A stretch of DNA of 44,439 nt from the NCBI GenBank assembly GCA_001789205.1, contig MFYT01000059.1, forward strand, positions 1-44,439, read 5' to 3'. This DNA is from Candidatus Raymondbacteria bacterium RIFOXYA2_FULL_49_16. Its GTDB lineage: Bacteria; Fibrobacterota; OXYB2-FULL-49-7; XYB2-FULL-49-35. A program made the position numbers and the translations under genes. Positions 1-7,905 of this stretch are shown here, in pieces. The notes under the pieces are model-generated. The model saw only the letters and a list, made by a program, of their open reading frames with translations. It made no database searches and was not told the origin of the DNA. Each line of letters opens with the position of its first letter. Positions within the stretch are counted from its first letter, which is position 1.

Positions 1-1111
1 TTCTGTCAATCGTAAAAAGCTCATTGCTGCTAAGGTTATTATTTGAGGTAATTTTAAACTTATAAGAATCAGAAACATCAATGCCCATCGTATTATAGTA
101 GGCATTTGAGCAAAGCATAATATCAGAATCAAGGCCTTGCGCATCAATACTCAGCATATTCTGCAGGGGAAAGGTAGTATTTCCCAGACTCAGGCACCCG
201 TTATCAAATGCCATCAACTTATAACCACTGCTTAGAGCATAACTGAGTCCGCTTGTTGTAGAGCCATATGCGCTATTCACCGTAGCGGACGTATCACTGG
301 AAATATTAGTAATTGTCCTTGCCGGCTGCCCGGATACGGTAATGGTATCACCTATTCTAAGGCTATTAAAAAATGTTGTCCCAGTACCCGTAATCACGTT
401 GCTTCCATTGGTAATTCCCACAGTGCCTGGACCATTAGAATCACGGCATATTGTCAAACTAGCCACGGGGGTATCAGTATGTATTCCGACATACCGGAGG
501 GTCGAGACAATTAGATTACCATTTTTTGCAGTCGCTCCATATCCTCCAAGAAGTATGCTCCCATCGAGCCCACCACTGGAACCTGCTCCAGGATCAAGCA
601 CTATCCAGCCCCCATTTTTTGCGCTGCCTGATCCAGCCTGAGACTTCAATGTGATATCTGTCCCATCATAACCTGATGCTGCCGTACCGCCATCAACATG
701 CAAGCGGCCTGTCGGCGACATGGTGCCCAGCCCTACGTAGCCGGTATCCTGTTTTATTGATATCACTTCATTTGCACCGATTGTCGCAATTTTTATTCCA
801 AAACCATACTCCCCCTGGATCCAATGGTTTTGGTCGCCCAACGCCAGCCTGCCGTAATGACCATTTGATGACCACGGCTGGGCGGTTATCTGAACTTTGC
901 CGCTGGTCGTGGATGTGCCGTTTCGCAATCCAACCTTCAGTTCGATATCACCGCCAGCCGCGTTGCTCCCAGCTGCGGCATTTGAACCCTCAATTGTCAA
1001 CTTTTTTCCTGCACCGGACGAAGCATTCGTCAGTTTGTATGTTCCGTCCGCAGGCGTTCCAGAATTTTGGGAAATGTTCCCATCGCCAGTTAGTGGTAAG
1101 GTTGCTGCCAT
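1..1111 (-). CDS. Phage-tail-fibre-like surface protein, C-terminus off the window
   Basis: The minus-strand frame is open from the ATG at 1111 to the left edge, about 370 residues, with no stop. The start has a strong ribosome site (GGAGG followed by a T run). The protein is rich in Gly, Ser, Thr and Asn and holds a GYVGLGTMSPTGRLHV stretch, a variant of the VGIGTTSP-x-LDV unit that recurs in phage tail fibres and in fibre-like proteins of many bacteria. No signal peptide is visible (it begins MAATLPLTGDG). A paralogue with the same ribosome-site context lies at 18414-19247. A small coiled-coil gene precedes it by 58 bases, probably in the same transcript. Function is inferred: a trimeric beta-structured fibre or adhesin. 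Export route and partner are unknown. Confidence 0.7.
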   Translation of the reverse strand, partial: MAATLPLTGDGNISQNSGTPADGTYKLTNASSGAGKKLTIEGSNAAAGSNAAGGDIELKVGLRNGTSTTSGKVQITAQPWSSNGHYGRLALGDQNHWIQGEYGFGIKIATIGANEVISIKQDTGYVGLGTMSPTGRLHVDGGTAASGYDGTDITLKSQAGSGSAKNGGWIVLDPGAGSSGGLDGSILLGGYGATAKNGNLIVSTLRYVGIHTDTPVASLTICRDSNGPGTVGITNGSNVITGTGTTFFNSLRIGDTITVSGQPARTITNISSDTSATVNSAYGSTTSGLSYALSSGYKLMAFDNGCLSLGNTTFPLQNMLSIDAQGLDSDIMLCSNAYYNTMGIDVSDSYKFKITSNNNLSSNELFTIDR

Positions 1112-1169
1112 AAAAAACCTCCGGGAAAAAGTTAAAGATCCGTCCGGCACTTTGCCGGATAGAAATAGT

Positions 1170-1403
1170 TTACGCCGCCTTTTTTTCTTTGTTGTCTTTC
1201 TCTTTCGCCTCTTTCACTTGGTTCTCAAGTTCCAGAATCCGGTTCTTCATCAGATTCACGGTCTGGACCGTCAGGTCCACAACGTCGCCATATTCCTTGA
1301 GTACGGCATCATACGCTTCCTTGGCCTTGTACGCCTTGAGTTGTACCTGCAGCGCCTGCTGGCAGATAATGTCAGGGTTAATGATACCATTCTGCTGTTC
1401 CAT
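1170..1403 (-). CDS. Small coiled-coil protein upstream of fibre gene
   Basis: 77 residues, start ATG with an AAAGGTG ribosome site. The C-terminal half (from about residue 38) has leucine/valine heptads followed by a charged Lys/Glu tail, so a coiled coil is likely. There is no signal peptide and no known domain that I recognise. It is followed 58 bases downstream by the fibre-like gene, which suggests a shared transcript and perhaps a chaperone, tether or scaffold role for the fibre. That role is a guess from position only. Confidence 0.55.
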   Translation of the reverse strand: MEQQNGIINPDIICQQALQVQLKAYKAKEAYDAVLKEYGDVVDLTVQTVNLMKNRILELENQVKEAKEKDNKEKKAA

Positions 1404-1772
1404 AATTCACCTTTCTTTGAAGTTTATAATTGGTTCAGACATCTTGGTATAATAATTTGCTAACAATAAAGTGCAACAACAAAATGAAGCTGAAGAAAGA
1501 TATCATTCACTGTTTGTGAATGTTAGTTTTCTTTTCGTTTTCATGGCACACGGCCGCCTGCTTCAGCAATTTTCTTAAGAAGTTCAATGAAGCGGGTTAC
1601 CCCCAAAGGGATGTCATTAATGCAACCATGTCTGGAATGTTAGAAATGGCATCCCTTTGGGCGGGGAGGCCTATCTTGCGCGATACTAACTAATTGTTTT
1701 TGATAAATAGTCAGTTTGTAATTATATTTACTGCCGAAATCTTGGGTGGATAATCGTACAAAGGAGGGTGGT
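1404..1772. other. Intergenic region between divergent genes, with two inverted repeats
   Basis: No convincing gene is seen. It contains the inverted repeat CATTCAC-5 nt-GTGAATG at 1504-1522, followed by a T-rich stretch, and a longer inverted repeat at 1602-1661. The promoters for the coiled-coil/fibre transcript (leftward) and the SGNH hydrolase (rightward) must lie here, but I see no clear consensus elements. Confidence 0.5.
1602..1661. repeat. Inverted repeat, 17-nt arms, 26-nt loop
   Basis: The arms at 1602-1618 (CCCAAAGGGATGTCATT) and 1645-1661 (AATGGCATCCCTTTGGG) are complementary at 16 of 17 positions. No T tract follows on either strand, so it does not look like a simple intrinsic terminator. 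It could be an operator or a small dispersed element. Confidence 0.7.
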
Positions 1773-2984
1773 ATGTTACGACGGGTATTTCTCGTTTGCG
1801 CGTTGGTTGTGCTGCCGGCAACAATGGTCCATTCCGCGGCCTGCGCGGATTTTGACCCCTATATTTTATATTTCGACAGCGCGGCAAAGGCCAATTATTA
1901 CCAGATGTACACGGCTTGGGAACAGGACAACATTGGATGGAACAAGTGGCGCGTTGCCCAGATTGGCAACTCTATCACCTATGCTGTCGCTTTCATGGGC
2001 ACTTTCCGCGAGGGCGTTGACCGCCGGAGTTGCACACCCTATGGCATGACCTATCTGACCATGGCGTGCCTCATGAATGGGGGCGATTCCATCAATTGCC
2101 CATATTCGGTCAGCTGGCTATACGACGACAAAGGCGGCTCGCATGGCAACGAATCCGGCCAGACCGCGCAGTGGGGCTGCGGCGTCACGGACGGCGTGCT
2201 GAAAAATGACAAAAATTTCTGGGCAATCATTGAATTTGGCACCAATGAGTCGTGGAGCGGGGTTGGGGGCGGCCCGGCCGCTTTTCCGGATAATATGCGT
2301 TGCGTCATAGACGCCTGCATAGCCAACAATGTCATGCCCGTGGTCACGGTGATTCCTCCCTGCCCTTCGTGCAACCAGGCCAGCCTTCAGTCTGTCAACG
2401 ATGCGATCAAACAGATAGCGCAGGAAAAACATATCATGGCGGTTGACGCGTACGCGGCCATGATGGCCTATGGCGGCGATTGCAATATCCAGGGCGACGG
2501 CGTGCACCCCAATCCTGGCGGCACGTCTACTGATGCTACCTGCACCACGTCAAAATATGTATTTACCGATCTCTGCATGCAGTGCGCGGGCAATTCACTC
2601 CGTTCGGGTCTTACGGCATGGGCCTTTATCCGCATCAAAAACGAGGTCATCAATGGCATGACCAGCGTGGACTACAATCCCTTCGAGCACCAAGCGCTTC
2701 CGGGCGACCTCACAGTCATGCCCAATCCCTGCAATCCCTCAGCCACCATTTATCTCATGGTGAAAAACCAGTATATTGACAAGTTCAACGGCACGGTCAG
2801 CATTTACAGCTACAACGGCCAGCTGGTGCGGTCCTTTGCCGTTACCCCGGTGCAGGGCCATTCTACCCGTATTGAGTGGGATGGAAAAGATATGAACGGC
2901 GCCCAGTGCGCAGCGGGCATATATGTTGTGTCCGCTCCTGCGGGCGGCAAGAGACTTCAGGTAAAGGTGAGTCTGATAAAGTAA
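1773..2984 (+). CDS. Secreted SGNH/GDSL-type esterase with FlgD-like C-terminal module
   Basis: 403 residues from the ATG at 1773, chosen because AAGGAGG sits six bases upstream; an in-frame GTG at 1746 would place that site inside the gene. Residues 1-24 form a signal peptide. Block I is IGNSIT (putative nucleophile Ser67), block III is GTNES (157-160) and block V is GDGVHPN (Asp242, His245), which together give the SGNH hydrolase signature, likely a carbohydrate or acyl esterase. From about residue 312, a PNPCNPSATI motif opens a FlgD-like Ig module ending in a short basic tail, as in T9SS-type or surface-anchored proteins of Bacteroidota and Fibrobacterota. The mature enzyme should act outside the cell. 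It converges with the sigma factor gene across a bidirectional terminator. Confidence 0.82.
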   Translation: MLRRVFLVCALVVLPATMVHSAACADFDPYILYFDSAAKANYYQMYTAWEQDNIGWNKWRVAQIGNSITYAVAFMGTFREGVDRRSCTPYGMTYLTMACLMNGGDSINCPYSVSWLYDDKGGSHGNESGQTAQWGCGVTDGVLKNDKNFWAIIEFGTNESWSGVGGGPAAFPDNMRCVIDACIANNVMPVVTVIPPCPSCNQASLQSVNDAIKQIAQEKHIMAVDAYAAMMAYGGDCNIQGDGVHPNPGGTSTDATCTTSKYVFTDLCMQCAGNSLRSGLTAWAFIRIKNEVINGMTSVDYNPFEHQALPGDLTVMPNPCNPSATIYLMVKNQYIDKFNGTVSIYSYNGQLVRSFAVTPVQGHSTRIEWDGKDMNGAQCAAGIYVVSAPAGGKRLQVKVSLIK

Positions 2985-2985
2985 T

Positions 2986-3010
2986 CCCCCTAGGCCCCCT
3001 TTTTAAGGGG
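2986..3010. repeat. C-rich hairpin repeat, copy 1
   Basis: A run of C's, CTAGG and more C's is followed by TTTTTAAGGGG, just after the esterase stop codon. It resembles the left half of the larger palindrome at 13872-13943. Confidence 0.45.
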
Positions 3011-3047
3011 ATAACGAATCCGAAACTGGAAGGGAAGAAAAAACAAG

Positions 3048-3075
3048 GGGCGCATAAGCGCCCTTTGCTATTTTT
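3048..3075. terminator. Bidirectional intrinsic terminator between convergent genes
   Basis: A GGGCGC-ATAA-GCGCCC hairpin (3048-3063) is followed by TTTGCTATTTTT on the plus strand. On the minus strand the stem is followed by a T-rich run (complement of the A tract before 3047). It serves the esterase from the left and the sigma factor from the right. Confidence 0.8.
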
Positions 3076-3088
3076 GTATGTCACATAG

Positions 3089-3122
3089 TCCCTTCCTTAG
3101 AAAGGGGAGGGGAAGGGGTGGG
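3089..3122. repeat. C/G-rich hairpin repeat, copy 2
   Basis: TCCCTTCC-TTAG-AAAGGGGAGGGGA followed by more G-rich sequence, immediately beside the sigma-factor stop codon. It resembles the palindrome at 13872-13943. Confidence 0.45.
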
Positions 3123-3123
3123 A

Positions 3124-3975
3124 TTATGCCTGGTGGAACTTGCGGAGCGATGCGTTGCGCGAGGGGTGCTTGAGCCGCTTGATGGCCCGTTCCTTGATCT
3201 GGCGTATGCGTTCGCGGGTAAGACCGTATTTCGCCGCTATTTCCTCAAGCGTGTGGCTGCGTTCGCAATCAATGCCGTAGTATAGCCTCAGAACATCGGC
3301 TTCGCGCCGCTTCAGCGTGTTTAAAAGGTCGCCTAGTTCGTTGCTCAGGAAATACCCGTCGATGTTTTCGTCAGGAGACGGGGTCTGGTCATTGGATATG
3401 AGGTCCATGAGCGTGCTGTCTTCGTTGTTGGAAAAGGGCGAGTCAAGAGAGTCGTGGCTATTGCCAATGGCAAAGGCCTCGCGCACCTCTTCCTCGTCTA
3501 TTTTGAGAAAACTGGCGATTTCGATATACGTGGGAAAGCGTTTGAGCTTCTGTTCGAGCTTGTTGACCACCTTGCCGATGTTGTGGATGGTGCTAACGCG
3601 GTTGAGCGGCAGCTTCATGATGCGCGACTGTTCGGACATGGCCTGCAGAATTGCCTGGCGGATCCACCAGACCGCGTACGAGATGAATTTGTACCCCTTG
3701 GTCTCGTCGAACCGTTTTGCCGCGCGGATGAGGCCGATGTTTCCTTCGTTTACAAGGTCGGACAGGGGCATGCCCTGGTTGCGGTAATTGGACGCCACCG
3801 AGACCACGAAGCGCAGGTTGGCTTCGATCAGCTTCTGCATGGCCTTGGCGTCGCCCTTTTTCGCCTTGATGATAAGGTCGTGCTCTTCTTTGCGTTTGAG
3901 GGGTTTGAATTTTGAAATTTCTTTGAGATACAGGTTCAAAGAATTTTCATTTTCCGCAAGAAAATTGTTTTGCAT
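3124..3975 (-). CDS. rpoD: Primary-type RNA polymerase sigma-70 factor, short form
   Basis: 283 residues. It lacks region 1.1 and begins near region 1.2 (LNLYLKEISKF). Region 2 is nearly canonical: the NLRFVVSVA and GNIGLIRAAKRFD segments, then YAVWWIRQAIL (region 2.4, -10 recognition, about residues 100-113). Region 3 follows, and region 4.2 is the helix-turn-helix YGLTRERIRQIKERA near 250-265, which reads the -35 element. The length and layout match the short primary sigma factors of Bacteroidota/Chlorobi-type bacteria. It could instead be a group 2 paralogue; a full-genome count would settle this. No good Shine-Dalgarno is seen before the ATG. Confidence 0.88.
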   Translation of the reverse strand: MQNNFLAENENSLNLYLKEISKFKPLKRKEEHDLIIKAKKGDAKAMQKLIEANLRFVVSVASNYRNQGMPLSDLVNEGNIGLIRAAKRFDETKGYKFISYAVWWIRQAILQAMSEQSRIMKLPLNRVSTIHNIGKVVNKLEQKLKRFPTYIEIASFLKIDEEEVREAFAIGNSHDSLDSPFSNNEDSTLMDLISNDQTPSPDENIDGYFLSNELGDLLNTLKRREADVLRLYYGIDCERSHTLEEIAAKYGLTRERIRQIKERAIKRLKHPSRNASLRKFHQA

Positions 3976-4068
3976 GTAGGCTTAAAAGGGTTAAGTGGCT
4001 ACTATTTTTACAATTACCCTGGGCACAGATATATAATATAATAAAAAAAAAGCAAAAGTGATATAAAA

Positions 4069-4974
4069 ATGTATATATTTCATCACTACACCAGTATGAA
4101 AGCGGTACTTCTACTTGGCCGTCTTGTGCGTGCCATGCCATGCTTCCTTGTCTCGGCCATGGCAGTGATGCTTGGCAATCTGATCTATTTTTGTGTTCCC
4201 TACAGGAAAAGCGTGATTCTTCAGCAGATGACGAAGTGTTTAGGCAATACATTGGATAACAATGAGATACGAAAGCTTGCCAGACTGAATTATGTGCACT
4301 ATGGCCATGTGCTTTTTGAGTCTCTTTTATTAGCGTCTTTTGGAAAGGGAGAAACGGATTATTTTGAAGAGCATTTCACCATTTCCGGAAAAGAGGAATT
4401 ACTGCAGGCGCTTGCCCAAGGCAAAGGTGTGGTGCTCATCGGCGGCCATATGGGTTTCTGGGAAGCTTTTGGCCATTGGCTGGTGCGGTACGCCTCGCCG
4501 GTCACGGTACCGGTAAAATTCATTCACAACCATTTTGTCCAAAAACTGCGCGAACAAATGCAGGCCCATCCCGCTATTACGCTTGTTGACAGCCGCATGG
4601 AACGGCAGCGGTCAGTCGTGGTCATCCGCGCACTTAAAAAAGGGGAGGTAGCGGGTCTCTTCATAGACCAGTACCGGCCTTCCGAGGAGTTTGCGCCTTT
4701 TTTCGGTCACGACGCCCGGACAAATTCAACGGCCGCAATCCTTGCCAGACGGACCAACGCGGCCATTATATATACATATATCGTGAGGAAGCGGTTTGGC
4801 AGCTACCAGATGCATTTTCAAAGGGTGCACCTTCCTGATGCGGATGGAAAAGGCGGGGCTGCGCAGGCCAATGCCCTGTTCAACCGGCTTCTTGAAGAGA
4901 CTATACGCACCTATCCCGACCAGTGGTTCTGGGCCCATCGAAGGTTCAAGGAAAATCCGGAGTTTACATACTAA
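4069..4974 (+). CDS. Lipid A biosynthesis (Kdo)2-lipid IVA acyltransferase family protein
   Basis: 301 residues of the LpxL/HtrB family, which transfers an acyl chain to lipid A at the inner membrane; its presence implies an outer membrane with LPS. A hydrophobic N-terminus (about 12-43) anchors the protein. The HX4E catalytic pair lies in GGHMGFWE (His127, Glu132), and DQWFWAHRRFK near the C-terminus is the usual family ending. An alternative start is the Met at 4096; neither start has a clear ribosome site. The AT-rich stretch upstream (about 4030-4055) holds TATAAT-like hexamers and probably also drives the divergent sigma factor. purM and dnaG follow in the same direction at short distances. 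Confidence 0.85.
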   Translation: MYIFHHYTSMKAVLLLGRLVRAMPCFLVSAMAVMLGNLIYFCVPYRKSVILQQMTKCLGNTLDNNEIRKLARLNYVHYGHVLFESLLLASFGKGETDYFEEHFTISGKEELLQALAQGKGVVLIGGHMGFWEAFGHWLVRYASPVTVPVKFIHNHFVQKLREQMQAHPAITLVDSRMERQRSVVVIRALKKGEVAGLFIDQYRPSEEFAPFFGHDARTNSTAAILARRTNAAIIYTYIVRKRFGSYQMHFQRVHLPDADGKGGAAQANALFNRLLEETIRTYPDQWFWAHRRFKENPEFTY

Positions 4975-5019
4975 TTTGTAAAAAATTATTTATTCTCTTC
5001 CACATAAAGAAGGAGTCGT

Positions 5020-6024
5020 ATGAAAAAGCACCTTACGTACAAAGCAGCGGGCGTTGATATTGAAAAGGCCGATACCTTTGTCGACCGGATTGCCAGCATG
5101 GTTCCGAAAACAAAACGGAGCGGCGCTCTCGGCGCCATTGGCGGGTTTGCCGCCTATTTCCAGAACCCGCACCGCGCCATGAAAGACCCTGTCATGGTTT
5201 CTTCAACCGACGGAGTAGGCACCAAGCTGCTGGTTGCCGTGGCCCAGGACAGGCATACTACTGTAGGGATCGACCTTGTGGCCATGAGCGTAAACGATGT
5301 GGTCTGCTGCGGGGCGGAACCGCTTTTCTTCCTCGACTATTTTGCCACAGGCGGCCTCCAGCTTAGGCAGTCCATTGACATAATGAAGGGCATCGTGGAC
5401 GGCTGCGCACAGGCCGGTTGCGCTCTTATCGGCGGTGAGACCGCGGAAATGCCCGGTCTTTATAAAAAGGGCGATTATGACCTTGCCGGTTTCTGCGTTG
5501 GCATCGTGGACCGGCCGCGGATCATTACCGGCGCCTCAGTCAAGCCAGGCGACCTGGTCGTGGGGCTCCGTTCCAGCGGCCTGCACTCAAACGGTTTTTC
5601 CCTTGCCCGCAGGGCCTTTTCGCGCAAGGAGCTCCAGGGCGACTGGGGCAGAAAGCTGCTCACGCCCACGCGCATTTACGTGCGGCCACTTCTGGAGCTG
5701 GTGAAACGCGGGCTGGTGAAAAGCATCGCCCATATCACTGGCGGCGGCCTGGTCGAGAACCTGCCCCGGGTTTTTCCCAAAGACATAAATGTGGTCATTG
5801 ACCGTTCCGCGTGGAAGGTCCCTTCAATGTTCGGCGAAATCCAGAAACGCGGCTGCGTTTCAGACACTGAAATGTTCCGCACTTTCAACATGGGCATTGG
5901 CATGACTGTCATCGTTGATCCGAAAAGAACAGCCATAGCGCAGCAGACTCTCAAACGCAATGGTGTTGAGAGCGTGGTCATTGGAAAGGCAGTGCGGGGC
6001 GCTAATAAGGTCATCATTAACTGA
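5020..6024 (+). CDS. purM: Phosphoribosylformylglycinamidine cyclo-ligase (AIR synthetase)
   Basis: 334 residues, close to the normal family length. It makes AIR from FGAM using ATP in the fifth step of purine synthesis. Visible family motifs: YKAAGVDI at the N-terminus, SSTDGVGTKLLVA, GGETAEMPGLY, LHSNGFSLARR and ITGGGLVENLPRVFP. A GGAG ribosome site lies just before the ATG. It is probably cotranscribed with the acyltransferase upstream (45-base gap) and dnaG downstream. Confidence 0.95.
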   Translation: MKKHLTYKAAGVDIEKADTFVDRIASMVPKTKRSGALGAIGGFAAYFQNPHRAMKDPVMVSSTDGVGTKLLVAVAQDRHTTVGIDLVAMSVNDVVCCGAEPLFFLDYFATGGLQLRQSIDIMKGIVDGCAQAGCALIGGETAEMPGLYKKGDYDLAGFCVGIVDRPRIITGASVKPGDLVVGLRSSGLHSNGFSLARRAFSRKELQGDWGRKLLTPTRIYVRPLLELVKRGLVKSIAHITGGGLVENLPRVFPKDINVVIDRSAWKVPSMFGEIQKRGCVSDTEMFRTFNMGIGMTVIVDPKRTAIAQQTLKRNGVESVVIGKAVRGANKVIIN

Positions 6025-6063
6025 TGTGCTCCCCGGCCTTTGCGGCGGGGGGACGGGATATTC

Positions 6064-7815
6064 ATGTTGTTTCCAGACCAGGTCTTAGAGGAGATCAAAG
6101 GGCGCATCGATCTGGCCGACTTTATCTCCCGGTATGTTGAATTGCGGCATGCGGGCGCCAACTATAAGGGCCTCTGCCCCTTTCACCAGGAAAAAACCCC
6201 CTCGTTCATGGTGAGCCCGGCAAAGGGTATCTTCAAATGTTTCGGCTGCGGCGCGGGCGGTAATCTGTTTACCTTTCTCAGGGACGTTGAAAACATCACT
6301 TTTGTCGAGGCGGTAAAGCTTCTTGCGCGCGACGCGGGTGTCGATCTTTCTCAATACCTTACCCCGGAAAGCGCACAAAAAGCCAGTGAAAACGAGCTGC
6401 TTTACCAGGTGAACGAGACGGCACGGCTCTTTTTTGCCGAGCAGCTTCTTGCAGCCCCAGGCGCTGCCGCACGCGCCTATCTGGCCAAACGAGAGTTGTC
6501 TCTGGACACTATACGGCAGTTTTCACTGGGCTTTGCGCCCAATGCGTGGGACACTCTGCTGCAGCACCTGTCCCACAAGGGATTTTCGGAACAGATATGT
6601 CTTGCGGCCGGCTTGCTGGTAAAGAATGACGCGGGCAAGATCTATGACAAATTCCGCAACCGGGTTATGTTTCCAATAGTCAACTTAAGCGGACTTGCCT
6701 GCGGATTTACCGGCAGAGTGCTCTCCGATGCCGACAACCCCAAGTATCTCAATTCACCCGAAACACCGGTGTATCACAAGGGAAATATCCTCTACGGTCT
6801 TGTCCATGCGCGGGACCATATAAAAAAAGAGGGGAGCACGGTGGTGGTCGAGGGCAACGTTGACCTTCTCACCCTTTTTCAGGGCGGCATTGCGAACATC
6901 GTGGCCGCTTCGGGCACGGCCTTTACCGAGACCCAGGCCATTACCCTGAAACGCTTCTGCGACTCAGTCACCCTGGTGTTCGACGGGGACAACGCGGGCC
7001 AGAACGCGGCGCGGCGCGGTATCAACATACTCATCAACGCGGGCCTTATCGTCAGGATCGTCACCCTGCCCGAGAACCAGGACCCTGATTCCTATTTCAA
7101 ACGGGCGGGCAAGCGGGTCTTTACGGAACTGCTCTCCCAGGGCAGGGACATCGCTGATTTCATCATTGACCGGTTCGCGCTCACCAGGGACATCACCATT
7201 CCCGAACACAAATCACGTATTGTCAAAGAACTCGCGCCTTTGCTAGCGGGCATCAGCGACCCCATCCTCAGGACTGAATTGATAAAAAAGGCCGCCTCAC
7301 GGCTTCATATCCAGGAGGCGCTCATTGTGCCTCAGCAGCAACGGTCGCGGCCGCAAAGCGCGGACCCTGAGACTGGCGCAGGGAAACGGACGGCCAGGGA
7401 AGAGCTGCTCGAACGCAGGATCCTTGAGCTGCTCATTATGAACGGCAAGAAGAACCTTCCCCTGGTGCGGCGTTTTCTTCAGCCCGGGGATTTTTCAAGC
7501 GGATCATATCAGGAGCTTTTAAACGCCATACTGGAACAAGACGGTTTTACCGAGTCGCTGCTGAATACACTCGGCGAGGAGATGCGCAATTTTACCAGCG
7601 CTGTCTATCTTTCAGGAGAATCGTCCGAAGGGCCTGAAGGCGAAAACGAGATGCTTATGCTCATTTTCAAGATGCGCGAGAGGAAACTTCTTAACGAACG
7701 GGCGCAGATCAAGAAGGAGCTGGCCCTGCCCGGCGCGGACAGCGACGCGTTAAACAGGAAATTCAGTGAATTAACAGCGCAGATTAATTCGCTCAAGGAA
7801 GAGTTGGAAGGTTAG
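6064..7815 (+). CDS. dnaG: DNA primase
   Basis: 583 residues from the ATG at 6064; an in-frame TTG at 6040 is less likely because the G-rich ribosome site (GGGGGGACGGGA) lies between the two. The N-terminal CHC2 zinc ribbon has Cys38, His41, Cys59 and Cys62. The catalytic core follows, with TOPRIM motifs VVVEGNVDLL (acidic Glu) and LVFDGDNAGQ (DxD). The C-terminal DnaB-binding region is diverged. It synthesises RNA primers at the replication fork. It lies 39 bases after purM, and its stop codon touches a heptamer tandem repeat. Confidence 0.95.
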   Translation: MLFPDQVLEEIKGRIDLADFISRYVELRHAGANYKGLCPFHQEKTPSFMVSPAKGIFKCFGCGAGGNLFTFLRDVENITFVEAVKLLARDAGVDLSQYLTPESAQKASENELLYQVNETARLFFAEQLLAAPGAAARAYLAKRELSLDTIRQFSLGFAPNAWDTLLQHLSHKGFSEQICLAAGLLVKNDAGKIYDKFRNRVMFPIVNLSGLACGFTGRVLSDADNPKYLNSPETPVYHKGNILYGLVHARDHIKKEGSTVVVEGNVDLLTLFQGGIANIVAASGTAFTETQAITLKRFCDSVTLVFDGDNAGQNAARRGINILINAGLIVRIVTLPENQDPDSYFKRAGKRVFTELLSQGRDIADFIIDRFALTRDITIPEHKSRIVKELAPLLAGISDPILRTELIKKAASRLHIQEALIVPQQQRSRPQSADPETGAGKRTAREELLERRILELLIMNGKKNLPLVRRFLQPGDFSSGSYQELLNAILEQDGFTESLLNTLGEEMRNFTSAVYLSGESSEGPEGENEMLMLIFKMRERKLLNERAQIKKELALPGADSDALNRKFSELTAQINSLKEELEG

Positions 7816-7856
7816 AGGCACGAGGCACGAGGCACGAGGTACGAGGTACGAGGTAC
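7815..7856. repeat. Heptanucleotide tandem repeat, 3x GAGGCAC then 3x GAGGTAC
   Basis: Six consecutive 7-mers start at the last base of the dnaG stop codon. The stretch just after (about 7873-7903) contains GCCTCG, GTGCCTC and CGCCTCG, complementary to the repeat units, then TTTTATTT. Transcripts from dnaG can therefore fold into a long imperfect hairpin that may act as the terminator between the convergent genes. Confidence 0.85.
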
Positions 7857-7905
7857 GAGAAGGCTGGGCTTTGCCTCGCATCTTGTGCCTCACGCCTCGA
7901 GCCTT

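Noticed and set aside
7815-7856. CRISPR or replication iterons from the heptamer array
   Set aside because: Units are 7 bp with no spacers, and the array is at the end of dnaG without an initiator gene; a simple sequence repeat explains it.
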